Shown in pieces: positions 10,180-19,160 of a stretch of DNA of 64,000 bases (position 1 is its first letter; the number at the start of each line of letters is the position of its first letter). The notes under the pieces are model-generated. The model was not told the origin of the DNA, did not search any database, and was given only the letters and a program-made list of their open reading frames with translations. Origin of the DNA: Gracilaria gracilis (lineage: Eukaryota; Rhodophyta; Florideophyceae; Gracilariales; Gracilariaceae); assembly GCA_030374805.1 (NCBI GenBank), contig JARGSG010000184.1, positions 310,001-374,000 of the forward strand, read 5' to 3'. The translations under genes and the position numbers were made by a program.

Positions 10180-11421
10180 CAGCCGCAGCGACGCGCGCGC
10201 TCACTAAAAAAGAAGAGGACGCCTGGCACTGGCCTCGCTGTGAAAACGGCGCGCCAGAAACGGTGGCGCTGCGCGCCGCGTATCGCCAGCGCAAACATTA
10301 AAAACAAAACAAAAAAAAAGCGACACCCACGGCACTGAGCGCTGTGACTGACCGACTGACGAATACTGTGGCGTGCACAGCGCGCTGTCATACGCGCGGA
10401 TGAAAAAGCGCGCAGGAGTAGCGCGGCTGGCGCACGCGCGTGGCGCACGCGCGCGCGCCGCCAAACGCGCCGCCAAACGCGCCGCCAAGGCCACAAGTCA
10501 GGTGGCGCTGCGGGCAATGTGGCGGCTGCAGCGCGCTGCACGTCGCGCGCGCACATAACGGCGGGCGTGGCGGGCCGCGCGCCGGGGCGCAGCCGAAGCT
10601 AACGAGCAGCCGCGCAACGGCGCCGTGGCGGGCGCCGCCGCAATGCGCCCTTCTCGTTCGCTGCACGAAGGCGCGCCGCCGTGATGACGTGCCTGCGATG
10701 CATCAACATGGGTGCGAATGCATCGCATACGTAATGGCGCGCCCGTGGCTTGTCGCAAGACTCGTCGCCGCCCGCCTTCACGCGCGCTGTGCAGCCGCAA
10801 CCGTCGCCGTTCCAACTCGCCGCTTCCTAAAAATATACGCGCGCTCGCCACGGCGGGCTAACACACACCACTTCTCCCGCCGCCTCTCGAGAGTCGCCAC
10901 ACCCACGCTGTTAACACGACACGTCCAAGGAAGTTCCTTCTTCGCAACTTCGTAGCTTTACTAAGGTTTACCAAACTTTAACCTTTTCATCTTGTGTATC
11001 TTTCTCACCACGCCCCGAGCCCTCGTTCACCATTCGTTGCCGCCAGCTTGCCGCTATCGTTCTACGAAGGTTAGATACGCCCTCTCAGAAGCGCTGCACT
11101 GCCATCGTGTCCCATCATGTCTCGCCACCGTAAGCATTAAACAACCCCGCAATAATACGCCAATGTCAACACCCAACCGTCGTCGCTATCAGTCCACACA
11201 CACACAAATCACCGTCACGCTACAGCTAACCTTTAAAACCCACTGCATGCCTCACTTTACACAAACCCGCCAAAAGTATCCAATCTCATCTGCTCGCCAG
11301 CCACTTTTTAACAACTGCTCCCAAAAACCAACCTCTCACCGCCATGTCTATACAAACCCAACGTACAAAAATCATGCTCTTGTCGTTTACAAACATAATT
11401 ACCACCCGCTCACAACACGCC
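10179..11421. other. Kinase upstream region and galactokinase 3' flank
   Basis: The 1.2 kb has two compositional parts. Positions about 10180-10860 are very rich in CG and GCGC words with short repeats of cgccgccaaa (10460-10490), probably the kinase promoter. Positions about 10930-11460 are strikingly poor in G on the plus strand and rich in A, C and T. A plus-strand open frame at 10992-11486 has no protein-like features. I find no supportable gene. Confidence 0.4.
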
Positions 11422-12639
11422 TCAAACCACTCTCGCACCGCTCCCAGCATTCGTCACAAACGTTTCAGCCTTCAGTCCCCCACTAGCCGCTGGGTACTGT
11501 TCTTCAATCGCCCTCATCAATTCGTCAACAGCCGTCTTCTTAACCAAAGTCACCGTACATCCACCAAATCCACCTCCCGTGATTCGCGATCCGTAAACGC
11601 CATCCACATTCAGCGCAATCTTAACCAGCGCATCAATCTCCGCCGTGCTCACTTCAAACAAGTCTCTCAAAGACTCATGGCTCTCAACCATCAGCTTTCC
11701 GACTGTCTCAAAGTCGCCTTTCTCCAGGCATTCCTTAGCCTTCAACGTGCGAATATCTTCTGAAATCGCATGAGTGGCCCTCTTCATGGTATCTTCGTCC
11801 AAATTGCTCCTCACCGCCTCCAGCATGTCAAGCGTGCAATCACGAAGATGTGTGATTTTTTTATCAGGAAACTTGTCTTTCATCGCCTTTGCTGCATCTG
11901 CGCATTGCCTCCTTCTGGTGGGGTACTCCGAGCCGGAAAGCTGATGCTCCACGCAGGAGTTGGCCACCACAATCACCACGTTCGGGTCATTCAGAGGGAC
12001 GAGTTGCGCTTCCAACGATCTGCAATCAATGAGCAACGCCTTGCCACTTTCCCCGCGACTCGAAATCAACTGATCCATGATACCGCAAGGCACGTCCGCG
12101 AATTCATGCTCACAAGTCTGACCCATCTTCGCACGCTTGGTAGCGTGCTTGGTAGCGTCCACTTGCAAACCACTCACGGCCTCAATCATAACTGCGGTAG
12201 CCATTTCAAGCGCAGCCGACGAAGACAGACCGCTTCCAAGCGGCACATCACTGACCACCACGGCGCGAAACGGCACCACCTTGAAGCCCTCCCGAGCATA
12301 AATGGCGGTCATACCCTTGATATAGCGCGCCCATTTGGGCACAGAGTCGGCTGGAGGACTGTCCTCAGCCGTGAATTCGGCGATGACGCCCGGGAATAAT
12401 TCGGAAACCACCTCACATGGCCGACCGACGGGGAGCGCTTTGCCGACCAGGTAGGTATTCTTTTCGAGCGCGAGCGGGAATACGAATCCGTCGTTGTAAT
12501 CGACGTGCTCGCCGATGAGATTGACGCGTCCAGGAGCGGCGACTGCCGTGGTCGGCTGCTCATCGAAAGTGGACACGTACAGTTTGGTTGCTCTTTCCAC
12601 GGCGGCGATATCTGCGGGCGTAGTCTGTGAGGAGGCCAT
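11422..12639 (-). CDS. GALK1: Galactokinase (GHMP kinase family)
   Basis: The enzyme phosphorylates galactose to galactose-1-phosphate with ATP, the first Leloir step, in the cytosol. It has 405 residues, usual for the family. Signatures are GRVNLIGEHVDYNDGF at about 37-52 (galactose recognition), the GHMP ATP-binding loop VPLGSGLSSSAALE at 132-145, the catalytic Asp in CGIMDQ (D189), and the C-terminal GGGFGG motif. There is no signal or transit peptide and no intron. In red algae galactose units feed galactan cell walls and floridoside, so a salvage kinase fits; that link is background knowledge, not visible here. Confidence 0.96.
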   Translation of the reverse strand: MASSQTTPADIAAVERATKLYVSTFDEQPTTAVAAPGRVNLIGEHVDYNDGFVFPLALEKNTYLVGKALPVGRPCEVVSELFPGVIAEFTAEDSPPADSVPKWARYIKGMTAIYAREGFKVVPFRAVVVSDVPLGSGLSSSAALEMATAVMIEAVSGLQVDATKHATKRAKMGQTCEHEFADVPCGIMDQLISSRGESGKALLIDCRSLEAQLVPLNDPNVVIVVANSCVEHQLSGSEYPTRRRQCADAAKAMKDKFPDKKITHLRDCTLDMLEAVRSNLDEDTMKRATHAISEDIRTLKAKECLEKGDFETVGKLMVESHESLRDLFEVSTAEIDALVKIALNVDGVYGSRITGGGFGGCTVTLVKKTAVDELMRAIEEQYPAASGGLKAETFVTNAGSGARVV

Positions 12640-13015
12640 ACTATGTCACAGAAGATGATCAAGACAAGTCGTAGTTTAGGATCGCAAAGCTGGCGCGGAT
12701 AGGCGCTATCTATTTACGAGCAACAGATCGCGCGAAGAGGAACAGGGAAGGACAGGAGGAGCAAAGGAGAGCGTCGGAACGCAGATGACAGGCAGCAAGC
12801 AACACAAGCAACGCGTGTAGAAATCTCAGCGAAGCTGATCGCTGTATGCGCAGCCAGCGCGGCCAATCAGTGAAAAATACACGCGAGTGTAAAACGTGAA
12901 AACGCACTTTAAACACGCCTGACAACACTGACGCCTTCCATTAAATGCGCCCGTGAATCTGCTCTCACCTCAGCGCCGATGCTCCGGCCGGAACGCTGAC
13001 TAATCGGCAACGCAT
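12640..13015. other. Intergenic region upstream of galactokinase
   Basis: This 376-bp gap between the helicase stop and the galactokinase start (both minus strand) should carry the galactokinase promoter. I see no further gene or repeat. Confidence 0.35.
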
Positions 13016-15124
13016 TCAGCGATTGCCCACCCAGCCCTCCCTCTGCGCTATTTCGCGGACACTCATCCTGCGCTTTTCTTTCGCGCTCAGCGTCTCCGCC
13101 TTGGAGCCGCCCTCCTTGGGGCCGCCCTCCTTGGGGCCGCCCTCCTTGGGGCCGCCCTCCTTCTTCTTGGCTTTCATCCTGTTGGCGGCTCGCATCTCGC
13201 CCTTCTCCTTTGCTTTCAGCTTGGTCTTCACCCTTTCTTTTGCCTCGCTTTTTCTCAGCTCCTCCTTCACCTTCTTCCTCTTCGGTTTGTCCATGCTGCT
13301 CGCTATCTTCTGATATTGAGCACGCTTTTTCACCTGTGCCGCAGTCTTCTCATCTTTGGCCTGTCGCGACTCCATGCCGCCGTCCTTCCCCCGCTTCACA
13401 AAATTGCTTCTGTCCAGTGGCACACGATATGCTCCTCCTCGCGGTTCCATCCTCGTGATTTCAATGCCCAGCTCACGAGCCAATCGCGTCACCACAAACG
13501 CCGTCTCAGAGTTTGTAATGCTTATCACGTGCCCCTCACCTCCAATGCGTCCGCATCTCCCAGCCCGATGCAAGTAATGATCCCCGTCCGTCGGCATCTC
13601 CAGATTGATCACGTGCGTAATCTCACGCACATCCAATCCTCTAGCCGCAACTTCAGTTGTCACCAGCATGTTCACGCGCCCCTTCCTGAATGCAGTCAGC
13701 ACTTCTGCGCGTTCGAGCTTGTGTGCGTTTCCACGCAAGGCGCCGGCAGCCACTTTCATCTGGTGCAGTCGTTGTACCACGATATCCACTCTTCGTGGAT
13801 CGTTGACGAAAACGATTGCCCTTTGCGGAACCGGCTCTGAATACATGAGCTTTCGCAGAGCGTCGATTCGCAAACGCGCCGGTACCAGATAATGCCAGTG
13901 AAAGATCGTTTTGGGGATTCTTTGTGAGCCACCAACTCGAAGTAGAACCGGCTCTTTCAAGTTTGACACGGCAAAGTTGCGCACGGAATCCACGTCCCCC
14001 GTTGCGGAAACAAGTACTTTCTGCGCTCTTCCAGTCGCGCGAAGCAAGTAAGTGATGTGATTCAAAAACGCGTCCTGTAGGCATTGATCAACCTCATCGA
14101 CCACGAGTGTCTGCATATGTCTTAGATTCAGATGTCTTGCCTCGTGCAGTTCTGCAAGACGCCCTGGTGTGCCCACAACTATGTGCGGTTGTTTCTTGCG
14201 TAGCTTTTCAACTTGTCTCGCAGGGTTCGCACCTCCAATCAAAGCCAGGTTTCGAATATCAGTACCTTCAATTAATCGATCACACTCACGTGAAATCTGC
14301 ATTGCAAGTTCTCGTGTAGGAGCCACGATGAGCACTTGCGTGCTCTCAAGTTCAACATCCATTTCATCCAAAACTGGAAGTAAGAACGCCAAGGTCTTCC
14401 CAGACCCAGTGTGACTCTGTATCACAATATCTTTCCCGTCCGTCACACGGGGAATTGCCGCCAGTTGGACGTGCGTCGCGGTGGTGATGCCAAAGTTCTT
14501 CTTCAAGTTCTCAACTAGATCTTCCGACTCGACAAGCGCTTCAAGACCCACTCCGCAGAACATGTCATTATTATCCTCATCTTCAGAAAGAACACCGCCT
14601 TCTTCAATATCAATGTCTACGACACCAGCGTAGCACCTACGGGTGAGTAGCTTCCTGCTGTTGTCATCCACAGCTCCTAGGTCAAAAATGGCATCATCAC
14701 CCTCATTCGACGCCATGGTCAGACTGGCAACCTCGTCTTCCTTACTTATTCTGTCAATTACGGTGTACCAGTCATCCCACCCTTCCCCATCGCCTTCCGC
14801 TTCGTCCTCGCCTTCCGCTTCGTCCTCGCCGTCGACCTCGTCTTCGCCTATGCTTTCGACTGTTTCAGCATCATCTTCAACCAACATATCATGGAAAACC
14901 ACAGAGATATTGGAGACATCTTCCGACTCACCTGCCTGTTCTTCATGGTTAACATTGCTACTTTGTTTAGGAACCTCCAGGACAGCTCTTGGAGGTTGTG
15001 CTGCAACGGGTCTCTGTCTTTTGATACATATCTGTCGGTCGGTTTGACCTTTTCCTCCTTTCAAACCTTTCACTGCGAAGCTTGTCGACACAAATGCTCT
15101 ATGCTCAAGGCGGTTTGGAGACAT
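13016..15124 (-). CDS. DEAD-box family RNA helicase with DEVD motif II (RH47-like)
   Basis: This ATP-dependent RNA helicase has 702 residues. Motifs in order: Q-motif Gln near 220, Walker A SHTGSGKT at about 237-244, PTREL at 269-273, TPGR at 319-322, motif II DEVD at 343-346, SAT at 373-375, then ARGLD and HRAGRCGR in the second RecA lobe. DEVD for DEAD and the QSHTGSGKTLAFLLP context resemble the plant organelle helicase RH47. The N-terminus (FVSTSFAVKG, R/K-rich) may be organelle-targeting; both points are tentative. Residues about 85-120 are acidic repeats (DEAEGE). The C-terminus is very basic with a KEGGP tandem repeat. There is no intron. Confidence 0.9.
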   Translation of the reverse strand: MSPNRLEHRAFVSTSFAVKGLKGGKGQTDRQICIKRQRPVAAQPPRAVLEVPKQSSNVNHEEQAGESEDVSNISVVFHDMLVEDDAETVESIGEDEVDGEDEAEGEDEAEGDGEGWDDWYTVIDRISKEDEVASLTMASNEGDDAIFDLGAVDDNSRKLLTRRCYAGVVDIDIEEGGVLSEDEDNNDMFCGVGLEALVESEDLVENLKKNFGITTATHVQLAAIPRVTDGKDIVIQSHTGSGKTLAFLLPVLDEMDVELESTQVLIVAPTRELAMQISRECDRLIEGTDIRNLALIGGANPARQVEKLRKKQPHIVVGTPGRLAELHEARHLNLRHMQTLVVDEVDQCLQDAFLNHITYLLRATGRAQKVLVSATGDVDSVRNFAVSNLKEPVLLRVGGSQRIPKTIFHWHYLVPARLRIDALRKLMYSEPVPQRAIVFVNDPRRVDIVVQRLHQMKVAAGALRGNAHKLERAEVLTAFRKGRVNMLVTTEVAARGLDVREITHVINLEMPTDGDHYLHRAGRCGRIGGEGHVISITNSETAFVVTRLARELGIEITRMEPRGGAYRVPLDRSNFVKRGKDGGMESRQAKDEKTAAQVKKRAQYQKIASSMDKPKRKKVKEELRKSEAKERVKTKLKAKEKGEMRAANRMKAKKKEGGPKEGGPKEGGPKEGGSKAETLSAKEKRRMSVREIAQREGWVGNR
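13106..13165. repeat. 15-bp tandem repeat encoding (K)EGGP units
   Basis: Four head-to-tail copies of a 15-bp unit (gccgccctccttggg on the plus strand) lie in the helicase C-terminal coding region, the last one degenerate. Each adds five residues of the KEGGP type. The length is a multiple of three, so changes in copy number keep the frame. Confidence 0.9.
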
Positions 15125-15419
15125 CCTTCCAGTCTTGTAGTTGTGTTGGTGCGAAGGAGAGGGGGGGAGAGATACGCATGCTATCCTTGAAGATTCTCTT
15201 GATCTCCTTGCACAACTTTATTTTAATCAACAATAATATAAATTAAAGCCCACAAAGGTAAACCTTGACGAAGACGTTGAAGCTGTACAGGGTGAGTTTT
15301 CTTTAGTAAAGACTACGCAATCGTTCCCTGAAAGAAAAAGGAATTTACGTCAGGGATAGAGTGCTATGCATGAAGGTTTACCTTTGTAGAATGACGTGAA
15401 ATTCCTGTAGTGTCTACAG
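15125..15419. repeat. Helicase upstream region with a 15-bp inverted repeat
   Basis: Between the helicase start and the next SDR stop lies AT-rich DNA. It contains a perfect inverted repeat, acaaaggtaaacctt at 15252-15266 and its complement at 15373-15387, around 106 bp. This could be a small MITE or a stem-loop. No target duplication is obvious. Confidence 0.5.
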
Positions 15420-16472
15420 CTATGTATTACTCAACTTCTCTATACCTCTTACAACGTGACCGTAGATTGCTAAGGATGATGCGCTCTCTTTAAGAGTGTC
15501 CTGCCACGGTATTTCCTTCACACCCAAATCTCGCATCTTACTGTTATCGTACATCTGTTTGCGTTTTGGTAGAGTGCTTTCTAACGAACGTTCCGGGTAC
15601 TGTTTGAAAGAATCATTTTCACATAGCTTCTTGTACATGTCAATGTAAAGGGGTGATTGTGACAACGCTACGATACGAACATTCGCTTTCTCTTGCTCCA
15701 AAGCAAGGACGTGTGCCTCCGCTACTTCGCGAACATCAATCAAATCACAGTATTGATCGGGAATCTTTCCTGGTTTGCAACGTGCTACACCGCAACCACG
15801 TCCTTCGAGGAGCTCAAGCAGCATTGCAACACTACCGTTTACAGCAGGAAGCAAAGAGGGTCCGAGTATATACCCGGGATTGATACATACAAGTTGAAGT
15901 GACATTTCCTTCGCAACTTTCCAAGCAAGCTTCTCCTGCAATACTTTTGCCAGTCGGTATGGCCCGTAAGGATCCGTCATCAATGTCTCATTGCAGAATT
16001 CTTCGTCGCCCCAGCAATTCTCATCCAACACAACAGGTCGTGTTCGTTGGGCGAGCATCGAGGCTGTCGATGAAGTCAAAATGATTCGCTTTACGCCAGC
16101 TTTGGCTGCTGCAGTGAACAGCGCTTCTGTGCCTTGCACTGCGGGCTTGATTTGCATCTGAATTGCTTCATCTTCAGTCTTGAATGGCAAACTACCATCA
16201 AGGGGCAGAAGAACTGGTGTTGCGACATGAATGAGGGCACGGCAACCAGACAGTGGTTGAAGAAACGACTCTGGTTCGCTGAGATCCAAATGGTGGAGTG
16301 AGAGGTTTTCAGAACCTGGTAATGACTTCAGAGCCTCTCGAATGTCATTCGGAAAGGAGGGCTCAGTGCCGCGCACGACAAAACTGCGAGCGAGTAGAGC
16401 AGCAATCACGTGTGACCCAACAAACGACGTTGCGCCAGTTACGAGAATTGTTTGCTTCGTCGAGGATTCCAT
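15420..16472 (-). CDS. Extended SDR, dihydroflavonol 4-reductase / cinnamoyl-CoA reductase-like (copy 1)
   Basis: This is an NAD(P)H-dependent extended short-chain dehydrogenase of the DFR/CCR-like class, 350 residues from the chosen start. It shows the Rossmann glycine motif TGATSFVGSH near residue 12, the TSSTAS strand with the catalytic Ser, and the YxxxK pair Y172/K176 (YRLAK). The NPGYILGP block is typical of the class. The start at 16472 aligns with the neighbouring paralog; an in-frame ATG at 16529 would add 19 residues. The substrate is not predictable: algae lack classical anthocyanin and lignin pathways, so the family name should not be read as function. It is a tandem duplicate with the next gene. 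Confidence 0.87.
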   Translation of the reverse strand: MESSTKQTILVTGATSFVGSHVIAALLARSFVVRGTEPSFPNDIREALKSLPGSENLSLHHLDLSEPESFLQPLSGCRALIHVATPVLLPLDGSLPFKTEDEAIQMQIKPAVQGTEALFTAAAKAGVKRIILTSSTASMLAQRTRPVVLDENCWGDEEFCNETLMTDPYGPYRLAKVLQEKLAWKVAKEMSLQLVCINPGYILGPSLLPAVNGSVAMLLELLEGRGCGVARCKPGKIPDQYCDLIDVREVAEAHVLALEQEKANVRIVALSQSPLYIDMYKKLCENDSFKQYPERSLESTLPKRKQMYDNSKMRDLGVKEIPWQDTLKESASSLAIYGHVVRGIEKLSNT

Positions 16473-16798
16473 GGTTCTCAGTTTCTCATTTGGCCCTTTG
16501 GGGAAAGGTACTGGTCTTGTTCCGTGCACTGCATCTCTGCGAGTGTCAACACAGTACAGCTCTGGTTTCTTTGAACGAACGAAGAATGGGTCTGGGGCAT
16601 TGTCTTGTTACCCTCGTACAATTTTTTTGACATATGTAGATCTTTCTCCCGTTCTTTCTGTGAATATAAAGCACGATTTCTATTTGTAGCACAAAGCTGA
16701 GTTTCCCCCAACCTTTATCGTTCGTTGGCAAACAAAGATACAACTTCATTGCAAGGGGGTCACACCCGCGACTTTGCCACGAAGGACTCCTGGTTTCG
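16473..16798. other. Intergenic region between the SDR paralogs
   Basis: This 326-bp gap separates the two same-strand SDR genes and should hold the promoter of copy 1. The copy 1 frame is open to 16529. Otherwise I see nothing in it. Confidence 0.3.
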
Positions 16799-17824
16799 TC
16801 ATATGCTGTTCGTTGAAGCTAAAGATTCTGCAGTCGCTCTAATCGTTTCTTCCCATGGAATCTCCTTTACTCCTAGCTTCCTCACCTTACTGCTATCGAA
16901 AGGTGGAGGTGTGTCCAATGTCTGAGATGCATCTACTTGTCTCTCAGGATATTTCTTGAAAGCCTGATGTTCATGAAGAACCTTGTAAATCTCTCCACAG
17001 TGCTTGTAGAACGAGATCATCATGTACCGACCTTCAGCATCGTGGCGTTCAAGAGCAAGAACGTGACCCTCGGCGACTTCACGAACGTCAACAAAGCGGA
17101 GTAAACTGTTCGGCACCATACCTTCTTGACATAGGTGTTTGGATAGGCCCCTTCCTTTTGCCATGTTAGCAAGCAGATTCAAGGAGTCACAAGATGTTGG
17201 AAGTAATGTAGGACCAAAGACGTAACCTGGATTGATAACTAAAAGCTTAATTCCCAGCTCTTCGGCAACTTCCCAAGCAAGTCGTTCTTGCAGCAGCTTC
17301 GACAAAGCGTAAATACTATCTGGAACGTCCATCAGTCTCTTTCGAATATAGCCTTCATCACTCCAGGCTGTTTCGTCCAAAACGGATGGCTGGACTGGAA
17401 GTACGCTCATTGCACTAGCAGAAGAGGTAAGCACGATTCTTTTCACACCGGCTTCTGCTGCTGCGCGAAAAAGAGCACGTGTTCCTTCCACGGCTGGCTT
17501 CACTTGCTTTTCCATCCCTTCTTCGACTGTTCTGAACGGTATCTTCCCATCAGAACCGATTATCACAGGAGTTGCAGTGTGGATTAAACCTTGGGCGTTG
17601 TTCAGGAACGCAGGAAATGTCTCCGGTTCCAACATGTCAGATTCGACCATTGTTAGCTTGTGGCTGTTGGGAAGCGACATTAGGGCTTCCACTTTTGGGG
17701 ATAACAGGTTTCGAGTTGTACCCCGGACCAGATAATCTCTAGCCAAAAGCAAGGCTACCACATGTGATCCAATAAACGAAGTAGCGCCAGTGACGACGAT
17801 TGGCTTCCCAGATTTCATTTTCAC
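16799..17824 (-). CDS. Extended SDR, dihydroflavonol 4-reductase / cinnamoyl-CoA reductase-like (copy 2)
   Basis: This 341-residue paralog of the downstream gene is in the same orientation, a tandem duplication. It has TGATSFIGSH at about 12-21, the LTSSASAMS active-site strand and Y172/K176 (YALSK), at the same numbering as copy 1. The NPGYVFGPTLLP and KLGVKEIPWEE blocks are shared with its twin. The two have diverged widely in the substrate-side C-terminal half (for example DTPPPFDSSKVR against ESTLPKRKQMYDNSKMR), which suggests different substrates or relaxed constraint. There is no intron. I cannot assign a substrate. Confidence 0.88.
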   Translation of the reverse strand: MKMKSGKPIVVTGATSFIGSHVVALLLARDYLVRGTTRNLLSPKVEALMSLPNSHKLTMVESDMLEPETFPAFLNNAQGLIHTATPVIIGSDGKIPFRTVEEGMEKQVKPAVEGTRALFRAAAEAGVKRIVLTSSASAMSVLPVQPSVLDETAWSDEGYIRKRLMDVPDSIYALSKLLQERLAWEVAEELGIKLLVINPGYVFGPTLLPTSCDSLNLLANMAKGRGLSKHLCQEGMVPNSLLRFVDVREVAEGHVLALERHDAEGRYMMISFYKHCGEIYKVLHEHQAFKKYPERQVDASQTLDTPPPFDSSKVRKLGVKEIPWEETIRATAESLASTNSI

Positions 17825-19160
17825 CGCGTTAATGATCTATGATCAAACTTCAATCCGAGGAGCTCCACGGGAAGCTCGTGTCGACAATCGTTCTTACCCT
17901 GGTAATCGTTTTCACCAATCCCTTGCTTCGTTTGATTGTACTTCTGCAACACAGCCTTTCTCGTTCCTGTCGCGAAAGACATACAACGAGATCAGAAAGC
18001 AAGGGGTGAGAGCCAGTAGCCCCCAAAACCAAGAATCGTGAACGTACGTCCAAAAATTCATTTTGAATACAAGTATTCTCGATGAGCTTCACAGAGCTCG
18101 ATGTCGGTGGAACTCCTTCCTACGAGAAGATAGTGATCACTCAAGTTACGTAGGCATGATATCATGTCGCAGGGAGAAAACCGCACATTCAGGCCTTCTC
18201 CATAGCTTCAAAAAGGCATTCACTACGAGCGACGCTCATCTTCCAACCACTATTCGTTCGTTTGGTAAACCAGATTCAACCGCGATCCGCAGGCCGCGAA
18301 GGGTAGATTTGGTTTTAATGTCAAGCTACAGTCTCACACTCGTGGTATCGTAATGAGAAAACCTTTCGCTTCCTGTCTTGTGACACAAGAGTATCCTTCA
18401 AAGTTGCTAGTCTGAGGCATAAGACAAACTGATAAAAAGCCAAGTCGCCGTGCTCAATGGCATTTAACGCTACCCCCAAGGTTTTCATGTCCAAGGAGCT
18501 TCTACGTTTCATAAGGAGTTGCTAGTAATCGCTGTAGTCCTCGACTTAACGGGTGAATGCCAGGTCTCTAGACCAGCACGTGATGCTAAGGGCCTTTTTT
18601 GTGCCTATTATTTCGCACGTCATCAAAAGGAATCTCCTACCAAGGGTATGTTGATCAACGTTACGTTGACAGTACGATACCTTCTCGTATCTTTCAATGT
18701 CGAACTGTGCTCTATGTACAATACAATGGACAGAGCTGCACTCCGAGAGTATCGGACGAAACCGCGACCACCTTGGCACGAACTTTTTCATGCACAACGT
18801 TGTGATTGGGCGTGCAATTTTTGAATGTTCCCGCGCTTTGCATCTTTGAGCCAGCATCAAGATGATCTGGCATCGCACATTGCTCACTCTGGATCAGCAA
18901 CTACCGAAGGTAGTTCGGTAACTGTGGATGACGCCAACGACTTCTCCTGTTCAAACTGAGAAGCCGAAAACTCCAGCGGCGCCCTATGCACATGACCCTG
19001 GCTAAACTTAAGGCCGGTGTCGCATTTTTGAAGACTTATTATCCCATTTCTCATTTCCAATCTAAGGTTATAAGTGGAAAGCTGTCTCCTTCAACCAGAT
19101 ACCGACTTTCGGCGATGGTGAGCTGGTAGCCGCTCAAGAAACGCGGTAAGATCCAGAACA
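17825..19160. other. 1.3-kb intergenic region, SDR copy 2 / DNA2
   Basis: This is a divergent promoter region between SDR copy 2 and DNA2. Short open frames occur on both strands but none has protein-like composition or a family match that I recognise. I see no repeat, tRNA or transposon end. Confidence 0.35.

Noticed and set aside
10038-10301. Poly-Gln reading frame over the CAG repeat
   Set aside because: It is produced by the triplet run and has no conserved flanks. The repeat lies in the kinase upstream region on the other strand.
10992-11486. 164-codon plus-strand frame
   Set aside because: It results from G-poor composition with few stops, overlaps the galactokinase end, and has no protein-like segments.
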